The notes under the pieces are model-generated. The model was not told the DNA's origin. It saw only the letters and a list, made by a program, of their open reading frames with translations, and did not search any database. Both the position numbers and the translations under genes were made by a program. Shown here piece by piece: positions 51,481-60,281 of a stretch of DNA of 64,000 nt. Positions within the stretch are counted from its first letter, which is position 1; each line of letters begins with the position of its first letter. This DNA is from Erysipelotrichaceae bacterium (lineage in GTDB: Bacteria > Bacillota_I > Bacilli_A > RFN20 > CAG-826). Location of the stretch: positions 89,677-153,676 of the forward strand of contig SVBF01000014.1 in NCBI GenBank assembly GCA_015058945.1, in the 5' to 3' direction.

Positions 51481-52511
51481 GCGAGGAAGAGAAGGTTCAG
51501 CCCGGATATCTCGCCGCCCACCAGACGGAGATCAAATACACCTATGCGCGTTTCCATCGCCGGGTGTTTGCCAACCTTTTGGACTTCATTTTGCTCGCGC
51601 TTACGTTCGTGCTTTTGTTTTTGGCGATGCGCGGCATCGTCATGAGCACACCAGGGTACGTCCAAAACGAGGAGACACTTTTGACGATGCGGCTCGATTC
51701 CGGCTTGTATATGAAATATGAGTCAGGCAAAGAGGTCGACACGGTGTCGTTCCTTTCCGACAAAGCCAACAATTTCACCGGCTACGCGAAAATGGAAACC
51801 TCGCGCCGCTCCATCGACACCTTCATCGCCTATGTGGGCGATAAGGCCGGCGACGAAGCCAAGGACAAAGTCCAAAAGGATTACGACGAATATCGTTTGA
51901 AGGGCACATTGGTGTATGAGGGCATCCCATATTTCGTCAAAAACGAAGCGGGGGAGATCGTGCGCAATGGCTCCTGCAAGGCCAACGCGGAGTCTTATTT
52001 CGTCTCGGCCTATGCGCCTTTTATCGATGACCATTGCCAAGGTTATCTCGTCACGTTGATCCCCCAATATCTGCAGCTCGTGCGTTATGAATCCAACATT
52101 CTCATCTACGCGGAGATCCTCCCCGCCTATGCGGTGGCTCCGTTATTGACCTATTTGCTACCCGCCTTCATCTTCAAGCGCGGCAGGATGACCTTTGGCA
52201 AGGCGCTTTATCATATCGGCGTGCTCGATCAGCGCCTCCTCGTCCCGACGTGGAAGAGGACTTTGGCCCGCTTCGCGATCTTCTATTTGGCGGAGGTCAT
52301 GCTCGCACCCTTCACCTTCGCGATCCCTTTCCTCATCAGCGCTTCCGTGATGGCCTTCTCCAAAGGGCATCAGGGCTTGCCGGATTATTTCCTCGGTTTG
52401 TTCGAGGTCGACGTGAGCAACGACAAAATCTATTTCAGCCGTGAAGAAATCCTCTTAAGCGGCGTCGGCGAAAAGGAACCGGTGGATTTCAAGCCGACTT
52501 ACGAAGATTGA
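51477..52511 (+). CDS. RDD-family membrane protein, second of a pair
   Basis: The 344-residue protein has the RDD opening YARFHRRVFANLLDFILLALTF (about 22-43) with Arg and Asp in place, an external domain of about 150 residues, and three membrane segments in the C-terminal half including MTFGKALYHIGVLDQR. The pair 50362/51477 and the gene at 35198 share the arrangement of one helix, an external domain and three helices. The stop codon is 1 base from the convergent nucleotidase stop. Confidence 0.75.
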   Translation: MSEEEKVQPGYLAAHQTEIKYTYARFHRRVFANLLDFILLALTFVLLFLAMRGIVMSTPGYVQNEETLLTMRLDSGLYMKYESGKEVDTVSFLSDKANNFTGYAKMETSRRSIDTFIAYVGDKAGDEAKDKVQKDYDEYRLKGTLVYEGIPYFVKNEAGEIVRNGSCKANAESYFVSAYAPFIDDHCQGYLVTLIPQYLQLVRYESNILIYAEILPAYAVAPLLTYLLPAFIFKRGRMTFGKALYHIGVLDQRLLVPTWKRTLARFAIFYLAEVMLAPFTFAIPFLISASVMAFSKGHQGLPDYFLGLFEVDVSNDKIYFSREEILLSGVGEKEPVDFKPTYED

Positions 52512-52512
52512 T

Positions 52513-54054
52513 TTAGGCCTGCACGGCGGAAAAGCCCGGGCAGGAATTCAGATAATCGGAGGCGTTCACGTCGCCGTTTTCGTTATCGTGGATATAGGCA
52601 AAGGCGAGGTCGAAGGGATAATCCTCATGATCGGCAACGATGGCATCGGGGTTATCGTTTAAGGAAGGGAAGTAGTTGTATTCCTTTTTGTCGTTTTGGT
52701 GGTAGAGGATGTAGTCGACGCAGGCGATGAGGTAATGCTCGTCGGGCGAGAAACGGTTGTTCTCGCCACAGTAGATGGAGTTGGCTTCACCTTCGCTTAA
52801 GATCTCCGAACCGAGGACCGAGGCGATGGTGACGTTGTTGGTGAACGGCGCGGCCTTATAGATGTCGCGGTAGGTGACTTCGCCATTAAGCGGCGCGCGC
52901 AGACCGTTTTGCATGCCGCAGCGAAGCTCGGGATAAAGGGCTTTGTATTTTTCGTAAATCGCCTTGGAGATGAGATTGGGCACGCCTTCCTTCGCATCGA
53001 GCGTCCCTTCGATTGTTCCGGCAATCGCGCCGGCTTTTGCGGTGAAATCCGGGTCTTTTATATACGAATCGCGGATTTCTGCGATTCTTTCGTCTTCCGT
53101 CCAAGAGGACTGAGAGTCGATTAAGCCATATGAGGTGCAGGTGGTCTTGCCGTCTTTGATCGTGAGCTGGAAGTGGGAGATGGCTTCGCCGTTGCAATAG
53201 CTCTGGATGAAGGGGACGTTGCCGATGAGACGATTGTTCTTCGTGTGCTTATGGCCACAGAAGACGCCGTCGAAATATTGCTTGTCCGCGGCATAGGTTT
53301 GGCAGGAGGCCATGTCGTCGTGGATGACGTAGACGACGATGTCGCAATCCTCTTCCTGGCGGAGGCGTTTCGCTTCGGCGGTGGCGAGCCTTGCGGGGGA
53401 TTCGAAATAGATGTCCTGCACGATCCTTGAGGTGATGGAACTGGTTTGGCCATAGCCGATCATGCCGACGATGCCGATTTTGTTTCCGCCGCGCTCGATG
53501 ATGGCGCTGGTGCCGATTGAGTCGGACCACGGGGTAAGGGTGGGGCCGTTTTCATAACGACGGATGTTGCCGCCGAGCACCGGGAATTCCATCAACTCGA
53601 TGTTGTCGAGCAGGCGTTGCTGCCCGTAATCGAATTCGTGGTTGCCGAGAGTCATCGCGTCGAAGCCGACGTCGTTCATCGCGTCGATGACGAGGTGGCC
53701 GTAGTTGTCGTTGGATTCGAGTGAGCCTTGGAACATATCCCCGGCGGAAAGGATGAAGGTGTGGTCGGGGTCTTTGGCCTTAAGTTCCTTGAGCTTGCCA
53801 AAATACTTGGCGATGCCGGCTTCGTAATAACGGCCGTTCATCTGCTCCACGATGGAGCCATGGAAGTCGTTGACGCAATAGAAGTCATAGGTCGCGTCGG
53901 TCGAGGCTGCGGTGGATTCGGAAGAAAGAGCGTCGGATTCGGAAGAAAGAGCGGTGGATCCTTGGTCGCTAGAGAACGCATCGCTGCTTGAGGCGGCCTC
54001 GCCGCAAGAAAAAAGAAGCGCCAACGTCAGAGGGAGAAACCAAGTTTTTCTCAT
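52513..54054 (-). CDS. 5'-nucleotidase/UshA-type metallophosphatase lipoprotein
   Basis: The 513-residue lipoprotein has lipobox LFSC (Cys16), a Ser-rich linker and the two domains of UshA enzymes. The metallophosphatase part has NDFHGSI, LSAGDMFQGS, TLGNHEFDYGQ and CGHKHTKNN, which are the dimetal ligands. The C-terminal domain has the nucleotide-binding region near MQNGLRAPLNGEVTYRDIY. Such enzymes remove phosphate from extracellular nucleotides so that nucleosides can be taken up. The minus-strand -10 TACAAT (54062-54067) lies 7 bases before the ATG. Confidence 0.88.
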   Translation of the reverse strand: MRKTWFLPLTLALLFSCGEAASSSDAFSSDQGSTALSSESDALSSESTAASTDATYDFYCVNDFHGSIVEQMNGRYYEAGIAKYFGKLKELKAKDPDHTFILSAGDMFQGSLESNDNYGHLVIDAMNDVGFDAMTLGNHEFDYGQQRLLDNIELMEFPVLGGNIRRYENGPTLTPWSDSIGTSAIIERGGNKIGIVGMIGYGQTSSITSRIVQDIYFESPARLATAEAKRLRQEEDCDIVVYVIHDDMASCQTYAADKQYFDGVFCGHKHTKNNRLIGNVPFIQSYCNGEAISHFQLTIKDGKTTCTSYGLIDSQSSWTEDERIAEIRDSYIKDPDFTAKAGAIAGTIEGTLDAKEGVPNLISKAIYEKYKALYPELRCGMQNGLRAPLNGEVTYRDIYKAAPFTNNVTIASVLGSEILSEGEANSIYCGENNRFSPDEHYLIACVDYILYHQNDKKEYNYFPSLNDNPDAIVADHEDYPFDLAFAYIHDNENGDVNASDYLNSCPGFSAVQA

Positions 54055-54061
54055 GTCAACA

Positions 54062-54067
54062 ATTGTA
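54062..54067 (-). promoter_or_regulatory. -10 box of the nucleotidase gene (leaderless type)
   Basis: TACAAT on the minus strand, 7 bases from the start codon at 54054; no clear -35. Confidence 0.5.
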
Positions 54068-54155
54068 AAGGAAAACAGACCATTTACATGCGATGATTCT
54101 TCCTGCTTGGAAGAAAATCGCGACCAACTCGCTTTTTTCTCACACTGAATTCAAG

Positions 54156-54161
54156 TATGAT
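54156..54161 (+). promoter_or_regulatory. -10 box of the second M6 protease gene
   Basis: TATGAT, 21 bases before the ATG at 54183. The short leader contains GAGGAAG, so this transcript keeps a Shine-Dalgarno site. Confidence 0.45.
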
Positions 54162-54182
54162 AGGGCATCCGAGGAAGTCGAC

Positions 54183-55844
54183 ATGAAGAAAACCGTATCC
54201 CTATTACCCTTAACCCTGGCAGCGCTTGTTTTGGGTTCGTGCAGCTTTTCGATTTCCCTTTCCACGAATAGCTCGCAACAAAACAGTTCCCCGGTGGCCG
54301 CTTCCTCCACGGAGCGCACCTCTTCGTCTTCGAAGACCTCTTCCCAAAGCGAAGGGGAAAAGACGAGCCTGACGCCAAGCGCCGACGGCAAAGTGAAACT
54401 CACCGCGAACTACTCGGACTACGGCGCGAATAACATTTACGGCACCACCTATGCCCCTACCGTCGGCGAGGCCAAACTCTTGGTCGTCCCGGTCTGGTTC
54501 AGCGATTCTTCGAACTTCATCAGCGCATCCAAGAAAGAAACCGTCCGCGAAGATATCCGCAAAGCCTACTTCGGCACCACTGAGGAAACGGGCTGGCACA
54601 GCGTGAAGAGCTATTATGAGACCGAGTCTTTTGGAAAGCTTTCATTGAACGGCACGGTGACCGATTGGTACGAAACCCGCTCGTCCTATCGCTCTTACGG
54701 ACCCGATAGCAGCGGTGGACAAAAGACCGATGAACTCGTCAAAACGGTCGCCGACTGGTTCTTTGAGAACAACCCTGGCGAATCGCGTTCGGACTACGAT
54801 CGCGACGACGACGGATTCCTCGACGGCGTCATGCTGATTTATGCCGCGCCGAACTATGTCACCCTGGATAACGAGAATTACGGCAACCTTTGGGCTTATT
54901 GCTATTGGGTCGCCAATCCGGAACTAATGAACGTCACTTCTCCTGGCCCGAACGTCTTCTTCTGGGCGTCCTATGACTTCATGTACGGTTCGAATACCGC
55001 CTTGTCCCACACGGGCAAGTCCTACCACTTCGGCGATACCTCGCACTGCAACATCGATGCGCATACCTTTATCCATGAAATGGGGCACGTCTTTGGGTTA
55101 GACGATTATTACGATTACGGACCGAATGGTTATAACCCCGCCGCAGGGTTCTCGATGCAGGACCATAACATCGGCGGACACGACCCGTTCTCGGTCATGG
55201 CCTTTGGCTGGGCGGATCCCTATATCCCCACCGAAAGCTGCTCCATCACGATCTCCGCGTTCCAAAAGAGCCATGACGTGATCCTTTTAACGCCTGCGTT
55301 CAACGAATACGGCACCCCGTTTGACGAATATCTTCTTTTGGAGCTCTACACCCCGACGGGGCTCAACGAGTTGGATTCGACCTATTCCTATAGCCGCGAA
55401 TTCGTCGGACCCAAGAAAACGGGCATCCGTTTATGGCATGTCGACGCGCGACTCGCCGTCTGCAATAACGTCAAGAATCAGGAACCGGTGTATGACAAGG
55501 CGGTAACCTCTGACGTCACCGCGGGTTATTATGGCGTGATCCAAGCCTTCACCAACACCTATGGTGATTCCGATTACGGGTCTCCGCTAGGTTCGGCTTA
55601 CGATAACTACAATCTTTTGCACCTCATCCGCAATTCCAAGAGTTTGGGTCATAAGACCGCCAAGGACCTCGACGCGACGGACTTGTTCGCAAACGGCGAT
55701 TCCTTCTCCATGAACGACTTCAGGTCCCAGTTCCCGAACGCGGGCAAGTTGAATTCCAAAAAAGACCTCGGTTGGAGCTTCTCCGTCTCCATCGAAGGAG
55801 AAGGCGACGGCGCGAAGGCAACCGTGAACCTAATCAAAGATTAA
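54183..55844 (+). CDS. M6-family-like zinc metalloprotease lipoprotein, second copy
   Basis: The 553-residue lipoprotein has the signal MKKTVSLLPLTLAALVLGSC with Cys20, a Ser/Thr linker of about 50 residues, and the catalytic motif HEMGHVFGLDDYYDYG near residue 298. It shares with the protease at 23000 the blocks LLVVPVWFSDSSNF, VKSYYETESFGKLSLNG and FDEYLLLELYTPTGLNELD. It also has DYDRDDDGFLDGVMLIY, a calcium-type DxDxDG loop not present in the first copy. The protein is expected on the cell surface. It stands alone between divergent and terminator signals. Confidence 0.87.
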   Translation: MKKTVSLLPLTLAALVLGSCSFSISLSTNSSQQNSSPVAASSTERTSSSSKTSSQSEGEKTSLTPSADGKVKLTANYSDYGANNIYGTTYAPTVGEAKLLVVPVWFSDSSNFISASKKETVREDIRKAYFGTTEETGWHSVKSYYETESFGKLSLNGTVTDWYETRSSYRSYGPDSSGGQKTDELVKTVADWFFENNPGESRSDYDRDDDGFLDGVMLIYAAPNYVTLDNENYGNLWAYCYWVANPELMNVTSPGPNVFFWASYDFMYGSNTALSHTGKSYHFGDTSHCNIDAHTFIHEMGHVFGLDDYYDYGPNGYNPAAGFSMQDHNIGGHDPFSVMAFGWADPYIPTESCSITISAFQKSHDVILLTPAFNEYGTPFDEYLLLELYTPTGLNELDSTYSYSREFVGPKKTGIRLWHVDARLAVCNNVKNQEPVYDKAVTSDVTAGYYGVIQAFTNTYGDSDYGSPLGSAYDNYNLLHLIRNSKSLGHKTAKDLDATDLFANGDSFSMNDFRSQFPNAGKLNSKKDLGWSFSVSIEGEGDGAKATVNLIKD

Positions 55845-55854
55845 GGCGAAAACA

Positions 55855-55880
55855 CCCCCGGTTGGACCGGGGGTTATTTT
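55855..55880 (+). terminator. Rho-independent terminator after the second M6 protease
   Basis: CCCCCGGT pairs with ACCGGGGG around TGG, followed by TTATTTT. Confidence 0.9.
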
Positions 55881-55884
55881 CTAC

Positions 55885-55913
55885 TTGAACCGCGTTTCGT
55901 TTCGTACTAATAT
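55885..55913 (+). promoter_or_regulatory. tRNA-Lys promoter
   Basis: -35 TTGAAC (55885-55890), 17-base spacer, -10 TAATAT (55908-55913). Confidence 0.75.
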
Positions 55914-55934
55914 TCTCAAGCGCTCAAAGCGCAT

Positions 55935-56010
<76 letters not shown>

Positions 56011-56023
56011 ATTCGATTGATAT

Positions 56024-56048
56024 TCCGCCTTATGGCGGATTTCTTTTT
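56024..56048 (+). terminator. Terminator after tRNA-Lys
   Basis: TCCGCC pairs with GGCGGA around TTAT, followed by TTTCTTTTT. Confidence 0.85.
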
Positions 56049-56544
56049 ATGCGTCTTTCTTTTCGTCTGGTTTGATCAAACCGAGGTTGACGTGGCAATA
56101 GCCGCCGGGGTTCTTGTCGAGATAGTCCTGGTGGTATTCCTCCGCGGGGAAGAAGTTGCGCATCATCTCGATGGCGATCTTGTAGCCGGGCTTTAGATGG
56201 GAGGAAAGGTATTCCTGCGCCTCCACGCCATCGAGCAAATCGGTGTAATACACGCCGGAGCGGTATTGATGGCCGACGTCATGGCCTTGCTGGTCCACGG
56301 AGTAGGGGTTGACGAAGCGGAGATAATGCTCGAGTAGCTCGCTCAGAGTGATCTTTTCCGGATCATAGTCGACTTTGACGGTCTCGGCATGATCGGCTTT
56401 GCCGGATTTAAGGTCTTCGTATTTGGGGAAGGCGGTGGTGCCGTTGGCGTAACCGACACGGGTGTTTAGCACGCCTTTCAATTGTTTGAAGTAGGCTTGC
56501 ACGCCCCAGAAGCACCCGCCGGCAAGGTAAATGGTTTTTTGCAT
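56047..56544 (-). CDS. msrA: Peptide methionine sulfoxide reductase MsrA
   Basis: The 165-residue enzyme repairs oxidised methionine (S-sulfoxide). It starts MQKTIYLAGGCFWGVQAYF with the catalytic Cys11 in GCFWG. It also has the conserved TRVGYANG and the block DHAETVKVDYDP, and HDVGHQYRSGVYY further on. The C-terminus lacks an obvious resolving-cysteine pair. The start at 56544 is used because the minus-strand -10 TACGAT (56551-56556) is 6 bases upstream; the open frame to 56643 overlaps the divergent promoter. Confidence 0.95.
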   Translation of the reverse strand: MQKTIYLAGGCFWGVQAYFKQLKGVLNTRVGYANGTTAFPKYEDLKSGKADHAETVKVDYDPEKITLSELLEHYLRFVNPYSVDQQGHDVGHQYRSGVYYTDLLDGVEAQEYLSSHLKPGYKIAIEMMRNFFPAEEYHQDYLDKNPGGYCHVNLGLIKPDEKKDA

Positions 56545-56550
56545 ATCGAT

Positions 56551-56612
56551 ATCGTAAGACTTTTGGCCTTGCGTGTCTTTCGGTTTCTTTTTGCTTTGCA
56601 AACTCTTAGAAT
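56551..56612. promoter_or_regulatory. Divergent leaderless promoters for msrA and the GH3 gene
   Basis: Minus strand: -10 TACGAT at 56551-56556, 6 bases from the msrA ATG. Plus strand: -10 TAGAAT at 56607-56612, 7 bases from the GTG start at 56620, with a weak TTTCTT at 56584-56589. Confidence 0.5.
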
Positions 56613-56619
56613 TGAGACC

Positions 56620-59016
56620 GTGGCAAAGAACAAGATCAAACAAAAGCGCTTGTCCTACTCCGAAAAGGTGCCTTTGCTTTATGGCGATGGCGCCTGGACG
56701 ATCCGTGGCGTGCGGAGGGCGAAACTCTCCCCGATTCGCGTGAGCGATGGCCCTTCCGGCTTAAGGAAAGTGGAGGACGATAGTTTGTCCACCAGTAAGT
56801 GCGCGACTAGTGTCGCCTATCCATGCCCCGCCTTGATGGCGTGCTCATTTGACACTGATTTGCTCGAGACCTATGGCAAAGCCATCGCGAAAGAATGCCA
56901 CGCGAATGGCGTCGACGCCATTTTAGGCCCGGGCATCAACATCAAGCGCAACCCCCTCTGCGGTCGCAATTTCGAATACTATTCCGAGGATCCTTACGTC
57001 TCGGGCAAACTCGGCGCCTCTTTCATCAAGGGTGTGCAGTCCTTTGGGGTCGCCGCTTGCGTCAAGCATTTCGCCTGCAACTCCCAAGAGAGCTACCGCA
57101 TGGTCAACGATTCCATCGTGGACGAAAGGGCGTTACGCGAAATCTACCTTCGCGCCTTTGAAATTTCCATCAAGGATTCCAACCCTTGGATGGTGATGGC
57201 CTCCTATAACAAGGTCAACGGCACCTATGCCTGCGAATCCAAATACCTCTTGCTCGACATCCTCAAGGGCGAATGGAAATACGACGGCGTCGTCGTCTCC
57301 GATTGGGGCGGCGTCAACGACATGCTCCTTTCGCACGAGAACGGCCTCGACGTCGAGATGCCATGTTATTCCGACCGTTTCTCCCGCATCATCAATTACG
57401 CGCGCTTAAGGAGAGGATACCTAAAACGGATCGACGATATCGCCAACCGCGTCTCCGCCTTAAGCCAACGCACCCATAACCCCGACATCCACGTCCCGTC
57501 CTTTTCCCTTGAGTCGGGACATAACCTCGCCGTGAAAATCGCCGAGCAGTCCTCCGTCCTCGTCAAAAACGACGGCATCCTTCCGTTCAAGTCGCTTAAG
57601 AACGTCGCGATCATCGGCGAACTCGCCGAACACCCGCGCCTAGGCGGCGGCGGTTCGAGCCAAGTCAAGGGATATAAGGTCTCCTCGTTCATCCAAGAGG
57701 CGATGAACCGTGAAGGCAAGGCGATTCGCGGGTATGCCCCGGGATATCGTTTGAGCCAAAGCCAACAGGGCGATGAGAACGACTTGCAGGTCGATGCCTT
57801 GGATTTGGCTTCGCGCAGCGATTCGGTCATCCTTTTCCTCGGCACTTCGCCCGCGCAGGAAAGCGAGGGCTTTGACCGCCCCGATCTGCGCCTCCCGGAC
57901 AACCAGATCGACTTATTCAATCGTTTGCTCTCCGTGAATCAACGTATCGTCGTCGTCCTTTGCACGGGCGCGCCGGTCGAGTCGGGCTTCATCGAAAGCG
58001 CCTCGGCTTGCCTTCTCACCTATTTCCCCGGTGAAGGCGGTGGCGAGGCAATCTATAACCTGCTTCTAGGCAAAGCCAATCCGAGCGGACACCTCGCCGA
58101 GACATGGCCTTTCCGTAACTATGAGGTCCCGTCCTTTGGTTTTTATCCCGGCAGTCAAGTCCAATCCCTTTACCGCGAATCCATCTACGTCGGATACCGT
58201 TATTACCTTTCCGCGAACGAGAAGGTGCGCTTCCCCTTTGGCTATGGCCTAAGCTACACGCGTTTCCGTTTCTCCCGCCTCTCCGTCTCCGCGAAGAAGT
58301 TTGGCCCCAAAGATAAGCTAAGGGTTTCCCTTACCGTGTATAACGAAACCAGCGTTCCCGGCGACGCTTCAGTGCAGATTTACGTCGAACCGCAAAACGG
58401 CGTCGTTTTCAAAGCGAAGCGGACTTTGCAGGGTTTTAAGAAGGTTCATCTCGAGGGAAACGCGAAAGAGGAAGTCGAGATCTTCCTCGATCGCAGGGCC
58501 TTCGAGCATTACGACACTGAGTCCCATTCCTTCTTGATTGAAGGCGGTACTTATCTCATCGAAGCCGGCGAATCCTGCCAGGACATCGTCTCTTCCGTCG
58601 CGGTCGAGGTGGAAGGGGAGGCAAAATTCGTTTCCCATATCAACGACTACCCGATTTATTATCAGCCGCCGAAGGATGGCTTCTGGCAATACGACGATGC
58701 CTTCGAGCATCTCGTTGGCAAAGTCTTGCCCATCCCACGTGACCCGCGCACCCCGCCCTATAACCTCAATTCGACGATTGAGAACATCCAGTCAACCTTC
58801 ATCGGCAAGAAGATCGTCGAGCGTATCGAAGAGCGCTTTGCCGCGGATGAAAACCGCGAGATGATGATCCGTTCCGCGATGGAACTGCCGATTCGTAACG
58901 TCATCCTCGCAGGCGTCAAAGAGCGTTATGCCCAAATCATCGTCGACCTCGCCAATGGGCAAATCTTCTCGGCGATGCTTCACTTCTTCATCCATAAGAA
59001 GAGGAACCCGCGATGA
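56620..59016 (+). CDS. Glycoside hydrolase family 3 (beta-glucosidase-like)
   Basis: The 798-residue enzyme starts with GTG and lacks a signal peptide, so it is probably cytoplasmic. The N-terminal TIM-barrel domain has RVSDGPSGLRK, GPGINIKRNPLCGRNFEYYSEDP, VKHFACNSQE, and the nucleophile Asp228 in VVVSDWGGVND. The second domain has the GGGGSSQV and FLGTSPAQESEGFDR segments, followed by a fibronectin-III-like domain with SLTVYNETSVPGDASVQIYV. The sequence order matches bacterial beta-glucosidases and beta-xylosidases; the sugar is not determined. It overlaps the hydrolase gene by 4 bases. Confidence 0.92.
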   Translation: MAKNKIKQKRLSYSEKVPLLYGDGAWTIRGVRRAKLSPIRVSDGPSGLRKVEDDSLSTSKCATSVAYPCPALMACSFDTDLLETYGKAIAKECHANGVDAILGPGINIKRNPLCGRNFEYYSEDPYVSGKLGASFIKGVQSFGVAACVKHFACNSQESYRMVNDSIVDERALREIYLRAFEISIKDSNPWMVMASYNKVNGTYACESKYLLLDILKGEWKYDGVVVSDWGGVNDMLLSHENGLDVEMPCYSDRFSRIINYARLRRGYLKRIDDIANRVSALSQRTHNPDIHVPSFSLESGHNLAVKIAEQSSVLVKNDGILPFKSLKNVAIIGELAEHPRLGGGGSSQVKGYKVSSFIQEAMNREGKAIRGYAPGYRLSQSQQGDENDLQVDALDLASRSDSVILFLGTSPAQESEGFDRPDLRLPDNQIDLFNRLLSVNQRIVVVLCTGAPVESGFIESASACLLTYFPGEGGGEAIYNLLLGKANPSGHLAETWPFRNYEVPSFGFYPGSQVQSLYRESIYVGYRYYLSANEKVRFPFGYGLSYTRFRFSRLSVSAKKFGPKDKLRVSLTVYNETSVPGDASVQIYVEPQNGVVFKAKRTLQGFKKVHLEGNAKEEVEIFLDRRAFEHYDTESHSFLIEGGTYLIEAGESCQDIVSSVAVEVEGEAKFVSHINDYPIYYQPPKDGFWQYDDAFEHLVGKVLPIPRDPRTPPYNLNSTIENIQSTFIGKKIVERIEERFAADENREMMIRSAMELPIRNVILAGVKERYAQIIVDLANGQIFSAMLHFFIHKKRNPR

Positions 59017-59939
59017 TTTCCTCCATTCTCCTCGCTGCGCTTCGCCGTGCGATGTCTTTCCGTTGCGACGGACAACCGCAGTTGCGTTATTTTCACTCGG
59101 AGGAGTTTGGGGTTCGCTCCGAGCCGTTTTCTTTTCGTTCGGGCAAATGGCTGTTACGCGGCGCGCGTTATTTTCTTAATAAGGAAAACGTCAAAGGCGT
59201 GGTGGTGTTTTTCCATGGCATCGGCGCTGGCGCGCATGCCTACACGCTTGAAATCTGTGCTTTGGCGAAGCGGGGCTATCTCGTCTATGCCTATGACAAC
59301 ACGGGCTGCGTGACTTCGGAAGGCGATGGCATCGGCTGCCTCGCCCAATCCCTGCTCGACCAAAAGGCGTTCTTCGCCTTCCTCGATGAGGACGAGCCCG
59401 CGAAAGGGAAGGAACGTTACGCGATCGGCCATTCCTGGGGCGGCTATACCGCCTTTGGGGCGATGGATGAAGCTTATGGGGTCAAGAAAGTCGTTTCGTT
59501 ATCCGGTTTCGTGTCTTTGCCGCGAACGCTGATCTCCCAAGCTAAGGCATTAGCGAAATTCGAGGGCCTGCTTCGCAAAGCGCTCAAAAAGGGCTATGGC
59601 GAAGCGGCGGGTAACGACATGACCGAAGTCATCGCCTCCTCGAAAGCCGCTTTGCTCTACGTTCAAGGCGAGGCGGACACCTTGGTTCCCAAGGCGGAGA
59701 ACTACGATGTGCTCGCCAAACGGTTCGCCGACGACCCCCGAATCCGTTTATTGCTCGTTCCCGGGGCGATGCATAATCCGTATTGGACCTTGGAGGCGCA
59801 GTCCTATCTTTATGAACTCCAAACCAAAAAGAACGCGTTTGGGATCGACTTCGACAACTCGCTCGTCATCGACTATGGCAGATTGAACCGCGACGAGCCG
59901 AAAATCATGGACGCGATCTACGCCTTCCTTGAAGAATAA
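59013..59939 (+). CDS. Alpha/beta-hydrolase (serine hydrolase)
   Basis: The 308-residue protein has the oxyanion strand VVVFFHGIGAGAHAY, the nucleophile elbow GHSWGG with Ser141, the acid in GEADTLVP and the catalytic His in VPGAMHNPYW. No signal peptide is seen. The substrate could be an ester or acyl sugar; its translational coupling to the GH3 gene suggests removal of an acyl group from the same carbohydrate, but this is inference from position only. Confidence 0.85.
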   Translation: MISSILLAALRRAMSFRCDGQPQLRYFHSEEFGVRSEPFSFRSGKWLLRGARYFLNKENVKGVVVFFHGIGAGAHAYTLEICALAKRGYLVYAYDNTGCVTSEGDGIGCLAQSLLDQKAFFAFLDEDEPAKGKERYAIGHSWGGYTAFGAMDEAYGVKKVVSLSGFVSLPRTLISQAKALAKFEGLLRKALKKGYGEAAGNDMTEVIASSKAALLYVQGEADTLVPKAENYDVLAKRFADDPRIRLLLVPGAMHNPYWTLEAQSYLYELQTKKNAFGIDFDNSLVIDYGRLNRDEPKIMDAIYAFLEE

Positions 59940-59968
59940 TCGACAAGTCGCTTCTTGAAGCGTATATT
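59940..59968 (+). promoter_or_regulatory. tRNA-Leu promoter
   Basis: -35 TCGACA (59940-59945), 17-base spacer, -10 TATATT (59963-59968). Confidence 0.65.
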
Positions 59969-59977
59969 TCTTGCTGT

Positions 59978-60062
59978 GCCCAAGTGGCGGAACGGTAGAC
60001 GCGCTCGTTTCAGGGGCGAGTGGTTAACAGCCGTAGGGGTTCAAATCCCCTCTTGGGCACCA
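59978..60062 (+). tRNA. tRNA-Leu (anticodon CAG)
   Basis: The 85-base class II tRNA has acceptor GCCCAAG pairing with CTTGGGC, anticodon stem CTCGT with loop TTCAGGG giving CAG, a long variable arm (TGGTTAACAGCCGT), and T-arm GGGGTTCAAATCCCC. CCA is encoded. Confidence 0.96.
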
Positions 60063-60070
60063 ATGAAAAT

Positions 60071-60099
60071 GATGCACACAAACAATGTGTGCTTTTTAA
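60071..60099 (+). terminator. Terminator after tRNA-Leu
   Basis: GCACAC pairs with GTGTGC around AAACAAT, followed by TTTTT. Confidence 0.8.
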
Positions 60100-60214
60100 C
60101 TTCTACGTTATTATTTTGACAACTGTAGATCTTTTAATTTGAATAACCAAAAATAGTGGACCTATGGGTTTTTGATTATCAAATTTAAGATTGCAATATT
60201 TGCTATGTTTATTC

Positions 60215-60242
60215 TTGACTTGGATAGCACTTCAAATATAAA
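60215..60242 (+). promoter_or_regulatory. Probable promoter of the repeat adhesin
   Basis: -35 TTGACT (60215-60220), 16-base spacer, -10 TATAAA (60237-60242). The surrounding 200 bases are AT-rich and hold no gene. The leader has TAGGAGCG before the ATG. Confidence 0.5.
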
Positions 60243-60281
60243 AATATTTGTTAACATAGATTTAATATTAGGAGCGACACT

